From: Mycobacterium sp. 1081908.1
GTDB lineage: Bacteria > Actinomycetota > Actinomycetes > Mycobacteriales > Mycobacteriaceae
Assembly (NCBI RefSeq): GCF_001673535.1
Contig: NZ_LZLY01000152.1
Location: 1-43,329 of the forward strand
DNA length: 43,329 bases
Direction: 5' to 3'
Positions 7,636 to 15,153 of this stretch are shown here, one piece after another; the stretch's first letter is position 1; each line of letters opens with the position of its first letter. Below the pieces are notes generated by a model. That model was not told the origin of the DNA. It worked only from the letters and a program-made list of their open reading frames with translations, and did not search any database. Made by a program: the position numbers and the translations under genes.

Positions 7636-8529
7636 TCATGATGACATCATTTTGGTGTCGTTGCAAGTGTCGCGCTGGTGCCGGATCCGCCGTCGCCAGG
7701 CGGCGGCGACCGCGCCGGCCACCAGGACGGACAGGGCAACCGCCCAGGGCAGCACGCCGTGTTGGTGCACCCAGCCGGCCAGCGCTCCCTGCAGGCGCGC
7801 GGCGACGCGGATCACCGCGTCCTCGGGATTCGCGTTCGTGGTGAACAGGCGCAACTCGTAGACGCCGTAATAACCGACGTACGAGCCGACCAGCACCAGC
7901 AGCGCCCCGCCGATCCGGTTGACCAACGGCAGGACGCGCCGCAGCCGGTCGGCCAGGGCCGAGCTCGCCGTCGCCGCCGCGACGGCGAGGACGCCCACCA
8001 CCAACGTCAGGCCAGCGACATAGGCGAGGTAGACGGAGACGCCCGTGGCCGGCGATCCGCCCCGCAAGCCGGCGGCGGTGACGGCCAGGAACGGCCCGAC
8101 GGTGCACGACAGCGACGCGATCGCGTAGCTGACGCCGTAGGAGTACATGGAGCCCAGCCGCACGGTGGGGGCCCAGCGCGGGCCCAGCGGCCGGAGGGTC
8201 AGCGCCGTCAGCTCCCGGCCCGACAGCAGCCAAACCCCAAGCGCGACAAGCACAACGCCGATGACCACCGTCCCGTAGGGCAGGTATCGCTGCACGGTCG
8301 AGGCCGCCGAAATGGTCAGCGCGCCGAACAACCCGAACACCGTCAGGAAGCCGAGCGCCATCCCGACGGTGGCCCCGATCGCGCGGCCCACCGCGCTGAC
8401 GGGGTTTGCCGCGGGCCGCTGCCCTCGCACCACGAGGAGCAGGTACGCGGGCAGCATGGCGAACCCACACGGGTTCAGCGCCGCGACCAGTCCGGCGGCG
8501 AAGGCCAGACCGATCAGACCTTGATCCAC
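7636..8529 (-). CDS. CcdA/DsbD-like thiol-disulfide transmembrane protein (Rv2877c-like)
   Basis: A 297-residue membrane protein of the CcdA family, which passes reducing equivalents from cytosolic thioredoxin across the membrane to extracytoplasmic thiol-disulfide proteins. The hallmark NPCGFAMLPAYL sits at about 19-30, and the second half has the matching SLSCTVGPFL; these two cysteines would form the transfer pair. At least six hydrophobic segments are visible. GTG start at 8529, only 4 bases after the stop of the MPT53-like gene, its evident redox partner. M. tuberculosis has the same pair. Confidence 0.88.
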   Translation of the reverse strand: MDQGLIGLAFAAGLVAALNPCGFAMLPAYLLLVVRGQRPAANPVSAVGRAIGATVGMALGFLTVFGLFGALTISAASTVQRYLPYGTVVIGVVLVALGVWLLSGRELTALTLRPLGPRWAPTVRLGSMYSYGVSYAIASLSCTVGPFLAVTAAGLRGGSPATGVSVYLAYVAGLTLVVGVLAVAAATASSALADRLRRVLPLVNRIGGALLVLVGSYVGYYGVYELRLFTTNANPEDAVIRVAARLQGALAGWVHQHGVLPWAVALSVLVAGAVAAAWRRRIRHQRDTCNDTKMMSS

Positions 8530-8533
8530 CGGG

Positions 8534-9034
8534 TCAGCGCAGCGCGGCCACCCGGCCGGCCAGCTCGTCCTGGGGCATGGCCGCGGTGGGGTTGTTGACG
8601 AACGTCGAGCTGCCGTCGGCCCGGTAGAACACGTAGGCCGGTTGCCAGGGGACGTTGTAGCGGGCCCAGATCGAGCCGTTGGCGTCGTTGAGGTTGGTGA
8701 AATTCAGGCCGTACTTGGAGACAAAGTTCTGCATCGCCCCCACGTCCGAGTGCGCCGCGATGCCGACGAAGGTGACGCCGGGGTTGGCGGCAGCCACCTG
8801 GCTGACGCCGGGGGCCTCGGCGTTGCAGAACGGACACCACGGCGTCCAGAACCACAGCACCGCCGGTTTGCCCTGCAGGCTCGCGCCGTTGAACGGCGCA
8901 CCGCTGAGCGTGGTCCCGGTGAACTGCAGGCGGTCGTCGGCGGCCGCGGAGCGCGGCGCGTCGGCGAGCCCGAATATCAGGGCGGCGGCGAAAAGCGCCG
9001 CGGCGAAAAGTTTGAGCGGAGTCAAGAACCTCAT
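8534..9034 (-). CDS. mpt53: Secreted DsbE/TlpA-like thioredoxin (MPT53)
   Basis: A 166-residue exported thioredoxin-fold protein. The signal peptide spans about 1-32 (hydrophobic core FAAALFAAALIFGLA, cleavage near SAAA-DD). The active site WCPFC has Cys67 and Cys70, and a cis-proline lies in VPWQPAYVF. M. tuberculosis MPT53 is known to oxidise unfolded extracytoplasmic substrates despite its DsbE-like fold; the same role is inferred here. It is the first gene of the operon continuing into the CcdA-like gene, RHH protein and DUF4097 protein. ATG at 9034 follows GAGGTGAC. Confidence 0.9.
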   Translation of the reverse strand: MRFLTPLKLFAAALFAAALIFGLADAPRSAAADDRLQFTGTTLSGAPFNGASLQGKPAVLWFWTPWCPFCNAEAPGVSQVAAANPGVTFVGIAAHSDVGAMQNFVSKYGLNFTNLNDANGSIWARYNVPWQPAYVFYRADGSSTFVNNPTAAMPQDELAGRVAALR

Positions 9035-9163
9035 GGCGTCACCTCGTTTGCTGGTTATGCCTTAACAGACGTGGTGGACGCCCTCGCGGTTCAGATCGCC
9101 GGGCGTGAAGCCACGGCGAAGAATTCGCGGAAACTCGCCCCAGCTTGACGCTCGGCGCGGGGC
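9035..9163. other. Intergenic, mpt53 promoter region
   Basis: This 129-base gap between the rlmN stop and the mpt53 start must hold the mpt53 promoter, but no convincing -35/-10 pair stands out. No ORF, repeat or hairpin of note was seen. Confidence 0.4.
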
Positions 9164-10258
9164 CTATCCGCCTTCGGCGGCCAGCTGCCCGCACGCGGCG
9201 CTGATCTCACGCCCGCGCGTGTCGCGCACCGTGCAGGAAACCCCGGCGGCCCGGACGCGCCGGACGAACTCGCGCTCCACCGCCTTCGGGCTGGCGTCCC
9301 AGTCGCTGCCCGGCGTGGGGTTGAGCGGGATCAGGTTCACGTGCACCAGCGGGCCGAGCGCGCCGTGCAGCCGCTTGCCCAGCAGGTCCGCCCGCCAGGG
9401 CTGGTCGTTGACGTCGCGGATCAGCGCGTACTCGACCGAGACCCGCCGGCCGGTCACGTCGGCGTAGTAGCGGGCGGCGTCGAGGGCCTCGGCGATCTTC
9501 CACCGGTTGTTGACCGGGACCAGCGTGTCGCGAAGCTCGTCGTCGGGCGCGTGCAGCGACAGCGCCAGGGTGACCCCGAGCCGTTCGTCGGCGAGTTTGC
9601 GGATCGCGGGGACCAGGCCGACGGTGGACACCGTGACCGAGCGCGCCGAGATGCCGAAGCCCTGCGGCGGCGCCTCGGTGATGCGCCGGACCGCGGCCAG
9701 CACCCGGTTGTAGTTCGCCAGCGGCTCGCCCATGCCCATGAAAACCACGTTCGACAGCCGGTCGCCGAACTCGTCGCGCAGCGCCGCCGCGGCGGCGCGC
9801 ACCTGCTCGAGGATCTCGGCGGTGGACAGGTTGCGGGTCAGGCCGCCCTGGCCGGTGGCGCAGAACGGGCAGGCCATGCCGCAGCCGGCCTGCGACGAGA
9901 TGCACACCGTGTTGCGGTCCGGGTAGCGCATCAGGACTGACTCGACGGTGGCGCCATCGAGGGCGCGCCACAACGTCTTTCGCGTCTGCCCGGCGTCGCA
10001 GGTGACCTCGGCGGCCGCCGTGAGCAGGGTGGGGAACATCGCGTCGGCGATCGCGTCGCGCACGGCCGCCGGGAGGTCGGTCATGTCCCGGGGATCGGCG
10101 ATCAGCCGGCCGTAGTACTGGTGCGCGAGCTGCTTGGCCCGATAGGCCGGCAGGCCCAGCTCGGCGACGGCCGACGCGCGGCCCGCGGCGTCGAGGTCGG
10201 CGAGGTGCCGCGGCGGCCTGCTCGGGCGCGGCTCGGTGAACACCAGTTGTTGGACCAT
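9164..10258 (-). CDS. rlmN: 23S rRNA (adenine2503-C2)-methyltransferase
   Basis: Radical-SAM enzyme that methylates A2503 of 23S rRNA and some tRNAs. The CxxxCxxC cluster motif is at Cys126, Cys130 and Cys133 (GCGMACPFCATG). The GGEP-like motif appears as MGMGEP, and the C-terminal catalytic cysteine lies in AACGQL. ATG at 10258 (364 residues) matches the M. tuberculosis N-terminus and has GGACAGG upstream; a GTG at 10279 would add seven residues and cannot be excluded. Follows cdsA by 24 bases on the same strand. Confidence 0.95.
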   Translation of the reverse strand: MVQQLVFTEPRPSRPPRHLADLDAAGRASAVAELGLPAYRAKQLAHQYYGRLIADPRDMTDLPAAVRDAIADAMFPTLLTAAAEVTCDAGQTRKTLWRALDGATVESVLMRYPDRNTVCISSQAGCGMACPFCATGQGGLTRNLSTAEILEQVRAAAAALRDEFGDRLSNVVFMGMGEPLANYNRVLAAVRRITEAPPQGFGISARSVTVSTVGLVPAIRKLADERLGVTLALSLHAPDDELRDTLVPVNNRWKIAEALDAARYYADVTGRRVSVEYALIRDVNDQPWRADLLGKRLHGALGPLVHVNLIPLNPTPGSDWDASPKAVEREFVRRVRAAGVSCTVRDTRGREISAACGQLAAEGG

Positions 10259-10282
10259 GACCTGTCCAGTATCGGTCACCGG

Positions 10283-11212
10283 CTAGGGAACCAGGGTCAG
10301 CACGATCCATGCCGCGACGGCCGACGGGAGGATCCCGTCGAGGCGATCCATCAGGCCGCCGTGGCCGGGCAGCAGCCGGCCCATGTCTTTGATGCCCAGG
10401 TCGCGCTTGACCTGCGACTCCACCAGGTCGCCCAGCGTGCAGGTCAGCACGAGGACCACACCCAGCAGCGCCCCGATCCACAGCGGCTTTTCGGCCAGCA
10501 GGGTCGCGGTCAGGATCGCGGCGGTGATGCCGAAGACCAGCGAACCGACCAATCCCTCCCAGGACTTCTTCGGGCTGATCGCCGGGACCATCGGGTGCTT
10601 GCCCAGCAGCACGCCCACGGCGTAGCCGCCCACGTCGGACGCGACGACGGTGATCATCAGGCAGAACACCCGCCCGGCGCCGTCCTTCGGATACACCAGC
10701 AGCGCGGCGAAGGAGGCGAACAGCGGGACCCAGGCGGCCAGGAAGACGGTGGCGGACGCGTCGCGCAGGTAGTTCGCCGACGGCGACCCGGCGAACGGCT
10801 CGGGTCGGTGGCTGTTGTCCTGCATGAACAGCCGCCAGACATTGCAGGCCACCACGGTCGCCGCGAAGCCGGCCAGCGCGCCGGCGGCATGGAACGGCCA
10901 CGTCAGCCACACGGTCACCTGCCCGCCGACCAGAAGGGGGATGAGCGGGATGACGTAGCCGGCCTCGCGCAGCCGGCGCACCACCTCGTGGCTGGCGACC
11001 AGGATGGCCCCGGCGCAGTAGGCCACCCAGACGTGGGGCGCGAAGATCAGCGTGACGACGAGAACGGCGCCGATGCTGACGCCCACCGCGATCGCGGCGC
11101 GCAGGTCCCGACCCGCCCGCGACGTCTTCTTGGCCGGCTTCTGCATCGTGTTCTCGGGCGGACGCGCGGGCTCGTCGGGCGGATCGCCTGCGCCGGTGGA
11201 TGCCACGGACAT
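10283..11212 (-). CDS. cdsA: Phosphatidate cytidylyltransferase (CDP-diacylglycerol synthase)
   Basis: Integral membrane enzyme that makes CDP-diacylglycerol from phosphatidate and CTP, the precursor of PI, PG, cardiolipin and PE. A hydrophilic N-terminus (about 1-45) precedes roughly eight hydrophobic segments. The family signature is intact near the C-terminus: SQVKRDLGIKDMGRLLPGHG, then GLMDRLDG. ATG at 11212 gives 309 residues; the frame open to 11272 would overlap frr and was rejected. It lies 16 bases after frr in the pyrH-frr-cdsA-rlmN order common to many bacteria. Confidence 0.95.
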   Translation of the reverse strand: MSVASTGAGDPPDEPARPPENTMQKPAKKTSRAGRDLRAAIAVGVSIGAVLVVTLIFAPHVWVAYCAGAILVASHEVVRRLREAGYVIPLIPLLVGGQVTVWLTWPFHAAGALAGFAATVVACNVWRLFMQDNSHRPEPFAGSPSANYLRDASATVFLAAWVPLFASFAALLVYPKDGAGRVFCLMITVVASDVGGYAVGVLLGKHPMVPAISPKKSWEGLVGSLVFGITAAILTATLLAEKPLWIGALLGVVLVLTCTLGDLVESQVKRDLGIKDMGRLLPGHGGLMDRLDGILPSAVAAWIVLTLVP

Positions 11213-11228
11213 GATTGCTGAGCGGCCG

Positions 11229-11786
11229 CTAGACCTCCAGCAGCTCGCCTTCTTTGTGCTTGACCAACTCATCGATCTGTGTGACGTACTGATGGGTGGT
11301 CTTGTCCAAATCCTTTTCCGCCCGGCCGACCTCGTCCTCGCCGGCTTCGCCGTCCTTGCGGATTCGGTGCAGCTCCTCCATCGCCTTGCGACGGATGTTG
11401 CGCACCGACACGCGCGCCTCTTCCCCCTTGTGCTTGGCCTGCTTGACCAGCTCCCGGCGCCGCTCCTCGGTCAGCTGCGGCACCGCCACCCGGATCAACG
11501 TGCCGTCGTTGGTGGGGTTGACGCCCAGGTCGGAATTGCGGATCGCCGTCTCGATGGCGTGCAGCTGGCTGGTCTCGTAGGGCTTGATGACGACGAGCCG
11601 CGCCTCGGGGACGTTGATGCTGGCCAGCTGCGTGATCGGCGTGTTGGTGCCGTAGTAGTCGATGACGATCCGGTTGAACATGCCGGGGTTGGCGCGCCCG
11701 GTTCGGATGGTTGACAGGTCGTCGCGGGCTACGGATACGGCCTTTTCCATTTTCTCTTCCGCGTCGAAGAGTGCCTCATCGATCAT
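11229..11786 (-). CDS. frr: Ribosome recycling factor
   Basis: RRF of 185 residues, the usual length, which with EF-G splits the post-termination ribosome. It has the long alpha-helical hairpin of domain I and the conserved stretches RTGRANPGMF, NDGTLIRVAVPQLTEERR and the Lys/Glu-rich C-terminus. ATG at 11786 follows GAGGGGAAG; the frame open to 11861 extends into pyrH and was rejected. It lies 16 bases after pyrH. Confidence 0.97.
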   Translation of the reverse strand: MIDEALFDAEEKMEKAVSVARDDLSTIRTGRANPGMFNRIVIDYYGTNTPITQLASINVPEARLVVIKPYETSQLHAIETAIRNSDLGVNPTNDGTLIRVAVPQLTEERRRELVKQAKHKGEEARVSVRNIRRKAMEELHRIRKDGEAGEDEVGRAEKDLDKTTHQYVTQIDELVKHKEGELLEV

Positions 11787-11802
11787 TTTCCGCGTCTTCC
11801 CC

Positions 11803-12552
11803 TCAAGTGGTGACCAGCGTTCCGATCTTCTCACCAGCGACCGCACGAGCGATATTCCCATTGGTCAGCAGGTTGAACACCAGGATCGGCATGCCATTGT
11901 CCATGCACAGGCTGAACGCCGTGGCATCGGCCACGCGCAGCCCGCGGTCGATGACCTCGCGGTGGCTGATCGCGGTGATCAGCTCGGCCTCGGGGTGATG
12001 CCGCGGGTCGGCGGAGAACACGCCGTCGACCGCCTTGGCCATCAAGACCACCTCGGCGCCGATCTCCAGCGCCCGCTGCGCGGCAGTGGTGTCGGTGGAG
12101 AAGTACGGCAGGCCCATGCCGGCCCCGAAGATCACCACCCGGCCCTTCTCCAGGTGGCGGACGGCGCGCAGCGGCAGGTACGGCTCGGCGACCTGACCCA
12201 TGGTGATCGCGGTCTGGACCCGCGTGACGATGCCCTCCTTTTCCAGGAAGTCCTGCAGGGCGAGGCTGTTCATCACGGTGCCGAGCATGCCCATGTAGTC
12301 CGAACGGGTGCGCTCCATGCCCCGCTGCTGCAGCTGCGCGCCGCGGAAGAAGTTGCCGCCGCCGATCACCACCGCGACCTGGACCCCACCGCGGACCACC
12401 TCGGCGATCTGGCGGGCGACCTGCGCCACCACGTCGGGATCCAGGCCGACCTGGCCGCCGCCGAACATTTCACCGCCGAGCTTGAGCAACACTCTCGAAT
12501 ACTTGGATCGGCTCTCCGGCTGGCCGGAAGCCCCGTTCGTCGGCTCCGTCAT
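11803..12552 (-). CDS. pyrH: Uridylate kinase
   Basis: UMP kinase (249 residues) of the amino-acid-kinase fold, feeding UDP/UTP and CTP synthesis. Motifs: LLKLGGEMFGG near the N-terminus, VIGGGNFFRGA, the acceptor region YMGMLGTVMNSLAL, and TDTTAAQRALEIGAEVVLMAKAVDGVF. ATG at 12552 follows GAGGAGT. A minus-strand GATAAT at 12652-12657 could be its -10, giving a leader of about 95 bases, but no -35 is clear. First gene of pyrH-frr-cdsA-rlmN. Confidence 0.96.
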   Translation of the reverse strand: MTEPTNGASGQPESRSKYSRVLLKLGGEMFGGGQVGLDPDVVAQVARQIAEVVRGGVQVAVVIGGGNFFRGAQLQQRGMERTRSDYMGMLGTVMNSLALQDFLEKEGIVTRVQTAITMGQVAEPYLPLRAVRHLEKGRVVIFGAGMGLPYFSTDTTAAQRALEIGAEVVLMAKAVDGVFSADPRHHPEAELITAISHREVIDRGLRVADATAFSLCMDNGMPILVFNLLTNGNIARAVAGEKIGTLVTT

Positions 12553-12705
12553 CAGACTCCTCGCATGAGAGTGCCATCCCGGGGCGAACTCGTCCGGAAC
12601 GGCATTTCACATCCTGCCTCATCGCAGCACAATGTTGCGCCGGCGGGGGTCATTATCTGCGCGGTTGGCGATCCGAGTGGATCTGCTCTCCTTCCGGTGC
12701 CGGAT

Positions 12706-12732
12706 GTTTGAGCGAACGGCGGGGCGGGGAAT
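12706..12732 (+). promoter_or_regulatory. SigF-like promoter candidate for the csbD-like gene
   Basis: GTTT (12706-12709) and GGGAAT (12727-12732) are 17 bases apart, near the mycobacterial SigF pattern GTTT-N15-17-GGGTAT. It lies about 140 bases before the ATG of a CsbD-like protein, a family often under general-stress sigma control. The -10 departs from consensus at one or two positions. Confidence 0.35.
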
Positions 12733-12818
12733 CCGCACCAACGCGGGGGGGCGAACCTACGGTCTTGAGAATAAGGACCATGCCTCGCCGTGTGAGGGGC
12801 CGATCGCTCGCGGTCGGC

Positions 12819-12839
12819 GTTGAGCGGGAATCGCTCAAC
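12819..12839 (+). promoter_or_regulatory. Hairpin in the csbD-like 5' leader
   Basis: Perfect 8-bp arms (GTTGAGCG and CGCTCAAC) around a five-base GGAAT loop, about 14 bases before the AAGGAGGA ribosome-binding site. It could stabilise the mRNA, modulate translation, or be a protein-binding palindrome; the sequence alone does not decide. Confidence 0.4.
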
Positions 12840-12868
12840 CACGTACGCCAACAAGGAGGAACAGATCC

Positions 12869-13105
12869 ATGGCGGACAACAAATCGGGACCTGCCGAAGC
12901 CGTTAAGGGCGTCGTCGAGGACGTCAAGGGCAAGGCGAAGGAAGCAGTCGGCGCGGTGACCGGTCGGGATGACCTGACCCGCGAGGGCGAGGCCCAGCAG
13001 GACAAGGCGGAAGCCCAGCGCGACGCGGCGAAGAAGGAAGCGCAAGCGGAGGCCGCTCGCGGCGGCGCCGAGGCGGCTGAGGAGCGCCAAAAGGCCAACC
13101 AGTAG
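12869..13105 (+). CDS. CsbD-like stress protein
   Basis: A 78-residue, very hydrophilic, Ala/Glu/Lys-rich protein with no signal peptide. The N-terminal half (about 10-37, EAVKGVVEDVKGKAKEAVGAVTG) matches the CsbD core, a small four-helix-bundle family induced by general stress. The rest is a charged helical tail (QQDKAEAQRDAAKKEAQAEA). Optimal AAGGAGGA precedes the ATG. I recall M. avium homologues named microaggregate-binding protein 1 and linked to epithelial invasion; I could not check that. Biochemical role unknown. Probably monocistronic, with a strong terminator 10 bases downstream. Confidence 0.88.
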   Translation: MADNKSGPAEAVKGVVEDVKGKAKEAVGAVTGRDDLTREGEAQQDKAEAQRDAAKKEAQAEAARGGAEAAEERQKANQ

Positions 13106-13115
13106 CTTGCCGCTG

Positions 13116-13153
13116 CGATGGGTCCGGTCCGTGAAAACGGGCCGGACCCATCG
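13116..13153 (+). terminator. Strong terminator after csbD-like gene
   Basis: Inverted repeat with 17-bp arms (13116-13132 and 13137-13153), one G-U wobble and a GAAA tetraloop, starting 10 bases after the stop codon. It is the most stable hairpin noticed in the window. Only a short U run (ACUUUCC) follows, as usual for mycobacteria. Confidence 0.75.
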
Positions 13154-13179
13154 ACTTTCCCGGGCCAGAGTATTGATCC

Positions 13180-13264
13180 TGCGCACATGCGCAATAAACT
13201 TTGCTTGGTTTTGCTCTGAATCGGGTACTCAGCGCTGCGCTGGCAGACATCTCACCGTGAGGTG
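13180..13264 (+). promoter_or_regulatory. Palindrome-rich promoter region of the GlnR-like gene
   Basis: Two operator-like elements precede the regulator. TGCGCA-CA-TGCGCA (13180-13193) is two self-complementary hexamers two bases apart. The other is a 17-bp imperfect palindrome (13248-13264, CATCTCAC-C-GTGAGGTG, seven of eight positions matching). Either could be an autoregulatory site. No clear -35/-10 pair was identified. Confidence 0.35.
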
Positions 13265-13304
13265 CCTACGGGTGGGGGGCGATGACAAACTCACGAGTTT
13301 GGAG

Positions 13305-14051
13305 ATGTCGTTGGAAGTTTTACTGCTTACCGAGGCAGATGATTTCGAATCGGCCTTGCCCACGCTGAGGTCGTTCACTCAAACGGTGCGGCGCGCCCCC
13401 CTTGCCGGCCACATCGACGGGCACCGCGGCGGCGCCGACGTGGCGATCATCGACGCGCGCACCGACCTCGACGCGGCCCGCGATGCCTGCCGGCGACTGA
13501 CGGCCGACGCGCCGTCCATCGCGGTGGTGGCGGTGGTAGCGCCGGCGGACTTCGTGTCCGTGGACGTCGACTGGCACTTCGACGACGTGCTGCTGCCCGC
13601 GGCAGGGGCCGACGAGCTGCAGGCGCGGCTACGCATGGCGATCTCGCGTCGGCGCAGCGCGATGGACGGCTCGTTGAAGTTCGGCGACCTGGTGTTGCAC
13701 CCGGCCAGCTTCACCGCCTCGCTGCACGGCGACGACCTAAGCCTGACGCTCACCGAGTTCAAGCTGTTGAATTTCCTTGTGCAGCATGCCGGCCGGGCGT
13801 TCACCCGTACCCGGCTGATGCACGAGGTGTGGGGCTACGACTGCAACGGCCGCGTCCGCACGGTCGATGTCCACGTGCGGCGGCTGCGCGCCAAGCTCGG
13901 CCCGGAGCACGAGTCGATGATCGACACCGTCCGCGGTGTCGGCTACATGGCGGCCACACCCCCGCAACCGCAGTGGATTCTCAGCGGCTCGACGCTCACG
14001 CCGGTCTGGACGTCGACCGCGCGGCCCGCCACGGATCCCGTCGCGCGGTAG
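13305..14051 (+). CDS. OmpR-family regulator, GlnR-like (Rv2884-like)
   Basis: A 248-residue response-regulator-type transcription factor. The N-terminal half (1-118) has the receiver fold but resembles the atypical GlnR receiver. The beta-3 Asp is retained (VAIIDARTDL), while the usual acidic pair after beta-1 is not clear, so phosphorylation may not control it. The C-terminal half (about 125-220) is a winged helix with LTEFKLLNFLVQHAGRAFTR, VWGYD and RTVDVHVRRLRAKLG, the OmpR signature. No histidine kinase is nearby. ATG at 13305 follows GAGTTTGGAG. Its targets are unknown; nitrogen control is possible by analogy with GlnR only. Confidence 0.85.
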   Translation: MSLEVLLLTEADDFESALPTLRSFTQTVRRAPLAGHIDGHRGGADVAIIDARTDLDAARDACRRLTADAPSIAVVAVVAPADFVSVDVDWHFDDVLLPAAGADELQARLRMAISRRRSAMDGSLKFGDLVLHPASFTASLHGDDLSLTLTEFKLLNFLVQHAGRAFTRTRLMHEVWGYDCNGRVRTVDVHVRRLRAKLGPEHESMIDTVRGVGYMAATPPQPQWILSGSTLTPVWTSTARPATDPVAR

Positions 14052-14059
14052 CGAACCCA

Positions 14060-14081
14060 CCGGCCTCAAAGGCGTTGCCGG
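14060..14081 (+). terminator. Possible terminator after the regulator
   Basis: CCGGC (14060-14064) pairs with GCCGG (14077-14081) around a 12-base loop, followed by U-rich stretches (CUUUUC, AUUUUUC) at 14088-14106. The short stem makes this weak, but it lies between two converging genes where a terminator is expected. Confidence 0.3.
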
Positions 14082-14123
14082 GCTGCGCTTTTCATAGATT
14101 TTTCACAGATCGATGCAGACCGA

Positions 14124-15059
14124 TCAGGCAAAGAGCGGCAATGCCCGCTTGCGCGCCAGCGCGTCCATGCCTTCCTGGATGGCGCCTTCGACCTCGTGGT
14201 ACTTGGCATCGACGTAGTCGTCGTCATCGGCGCGCGCGGGATCGCGGTCGAGCTCGACGGCCGGCATGAAGCGGGTCCTGATCTTGGCCGGCAGCGGCAG
14301 CTGGGGCAGCGCCGCCGGGGCGATGCCCCACGGCAGCGAGACCGCCAGCGGGAACACCTTGAGCCGCAGCACCCGGTCGAGCTTGAGCGCCTTGGACAGC
14401 CGATCGCCACGGATCAGCACGGGCATCGCGTCCGCCCCGCCGACGGTCGCGATCGGCACGATCGGCACCCCGGCGCGAATGGCCATTTTCACGAAACCCT
14501 TTCGCCCCGCCAGGTTTGCGCGATCGCGCTCGCTCCACGGACGCAGCGAGTCCACTTCCCCACCCGGCCACAGCGCCACGTCGCGACCCTCGGCCAGTGC
14601 CGTGGCGATCGCGTCCGGCGCCGCCGGCAGCACGCCCATCGCCCGGAAGTAGCGCCCGAAGAGCGGGATGGCCATCAACGCGTCGTGCGCCGTGCCATGC
14701 AGCGGGCGGTCCTGACCGAAGCGCCGCCACCATTGCAGGCCGACGGTCCAGGCGTCCCACACGAACGGGGCGCCCGAGTGGATCCCGATCAGCAGCGCCG
14801 GCGGCTCGGGGATGTTCTCCCAGCCGTCGATCTCCATGCGGAACCAGTAGTCCACCAGCACATTCCAGAAAAACTTCTGGCGCTGCAGCGTGGCCTCGTC
14901 CTGCCCGCTGAGGTCCCATTGACCGGCGCGCTTGGCCAGCCAGCCGCTGATCCCGCCGTCCTGCCGGCTGCGCCGCTCGCCCATGGTTACCCGCGCCCGC
15001 TTGGCGTGGAGCTTCGCTTGGGCGCGTACTTCGGCTGGTCTGTGATCGGGATTACTCAT
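14124..15059 (-). CDS. Lysophospholipid acyltransferase family protein (PlsC-like)
   Basis: A 311-residue acyltransferase of the PlsC superfamily. The acceptor-site motif is the variant HSGAPFVWD (His94, Asp102), with seven rather than the classical four residues between His and Asp. The glycerol-phosphate-binding block reads WPGGEVDSLRPWSERDR (about 164-180) in place of FPEGTRS. This subtype is common in mycobacteria (Rv1920-like, from memory). Probable membrane-associated transfer of an acyl chain to a lipid or polyol acceptor; substrate unknown. It ends 72 bases from the converging regulator. Confidence 0.8.
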   Translation of the reverse strand: MSNPDHRPAEVRAQAKLHAKRARVTMGERRSRQDGGISGWLAKRAGQWDLSGQDEATLQRQKFFWNVLVDYWFRMEIDGWENIPEPPALLIGIHSGAPFVWDAWTVGLQWWRRFGQDRPLHGTAHDALMAIPLFGRYFRAMGVLPAAPDAIATALAEGRDVALWPGGEVDSLRPWSERDRANLAGRKGFVKMAIRAGVPIVPIATVGGADAMPVLIRGDRLSKALKLDRVLRLKVFPLAVSLPWGIAPAALPQLPLPAKIRTRFMPAVELDRDPARADDDDYVDAKYHEVEGAIQEGMDALARKRALPLFA

Positions 15060-15106
15060 GGGTTTCGGATACCCGCTTCCGGCGCGCGGGATTCCCGCCT
15101 ACGCAA

Positions 15107-15140
15107 ATCTCCCCGCGCTATCGGGGTAGCGCGGGGAGAT
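15107..15140 (-). terminator. Terminator of the MPT63-like gene
   Basis: Perfect 14-bp arms (15107-15120 and 15127-15140) with a six-base loop, extended by a further A/U-rich pairing with one bulge. It starts 14 bases after the stop of the MPT63-like gene and before the acyltransferase start, so it should separate the two same-strand genes. Confidence 0.7.
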
Positions 15141-15153
15141 GTTTGCAACCGGA

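Noticed and set aside
12623..12633. CACAAT on the plus strand as csbD promoter
   Set aside because: It lies about 240 bases from the csbD start with no -35; the closer GTTT/GGGAAT pair is preferred, and on the minus strand it falls inside the pyrH leader.
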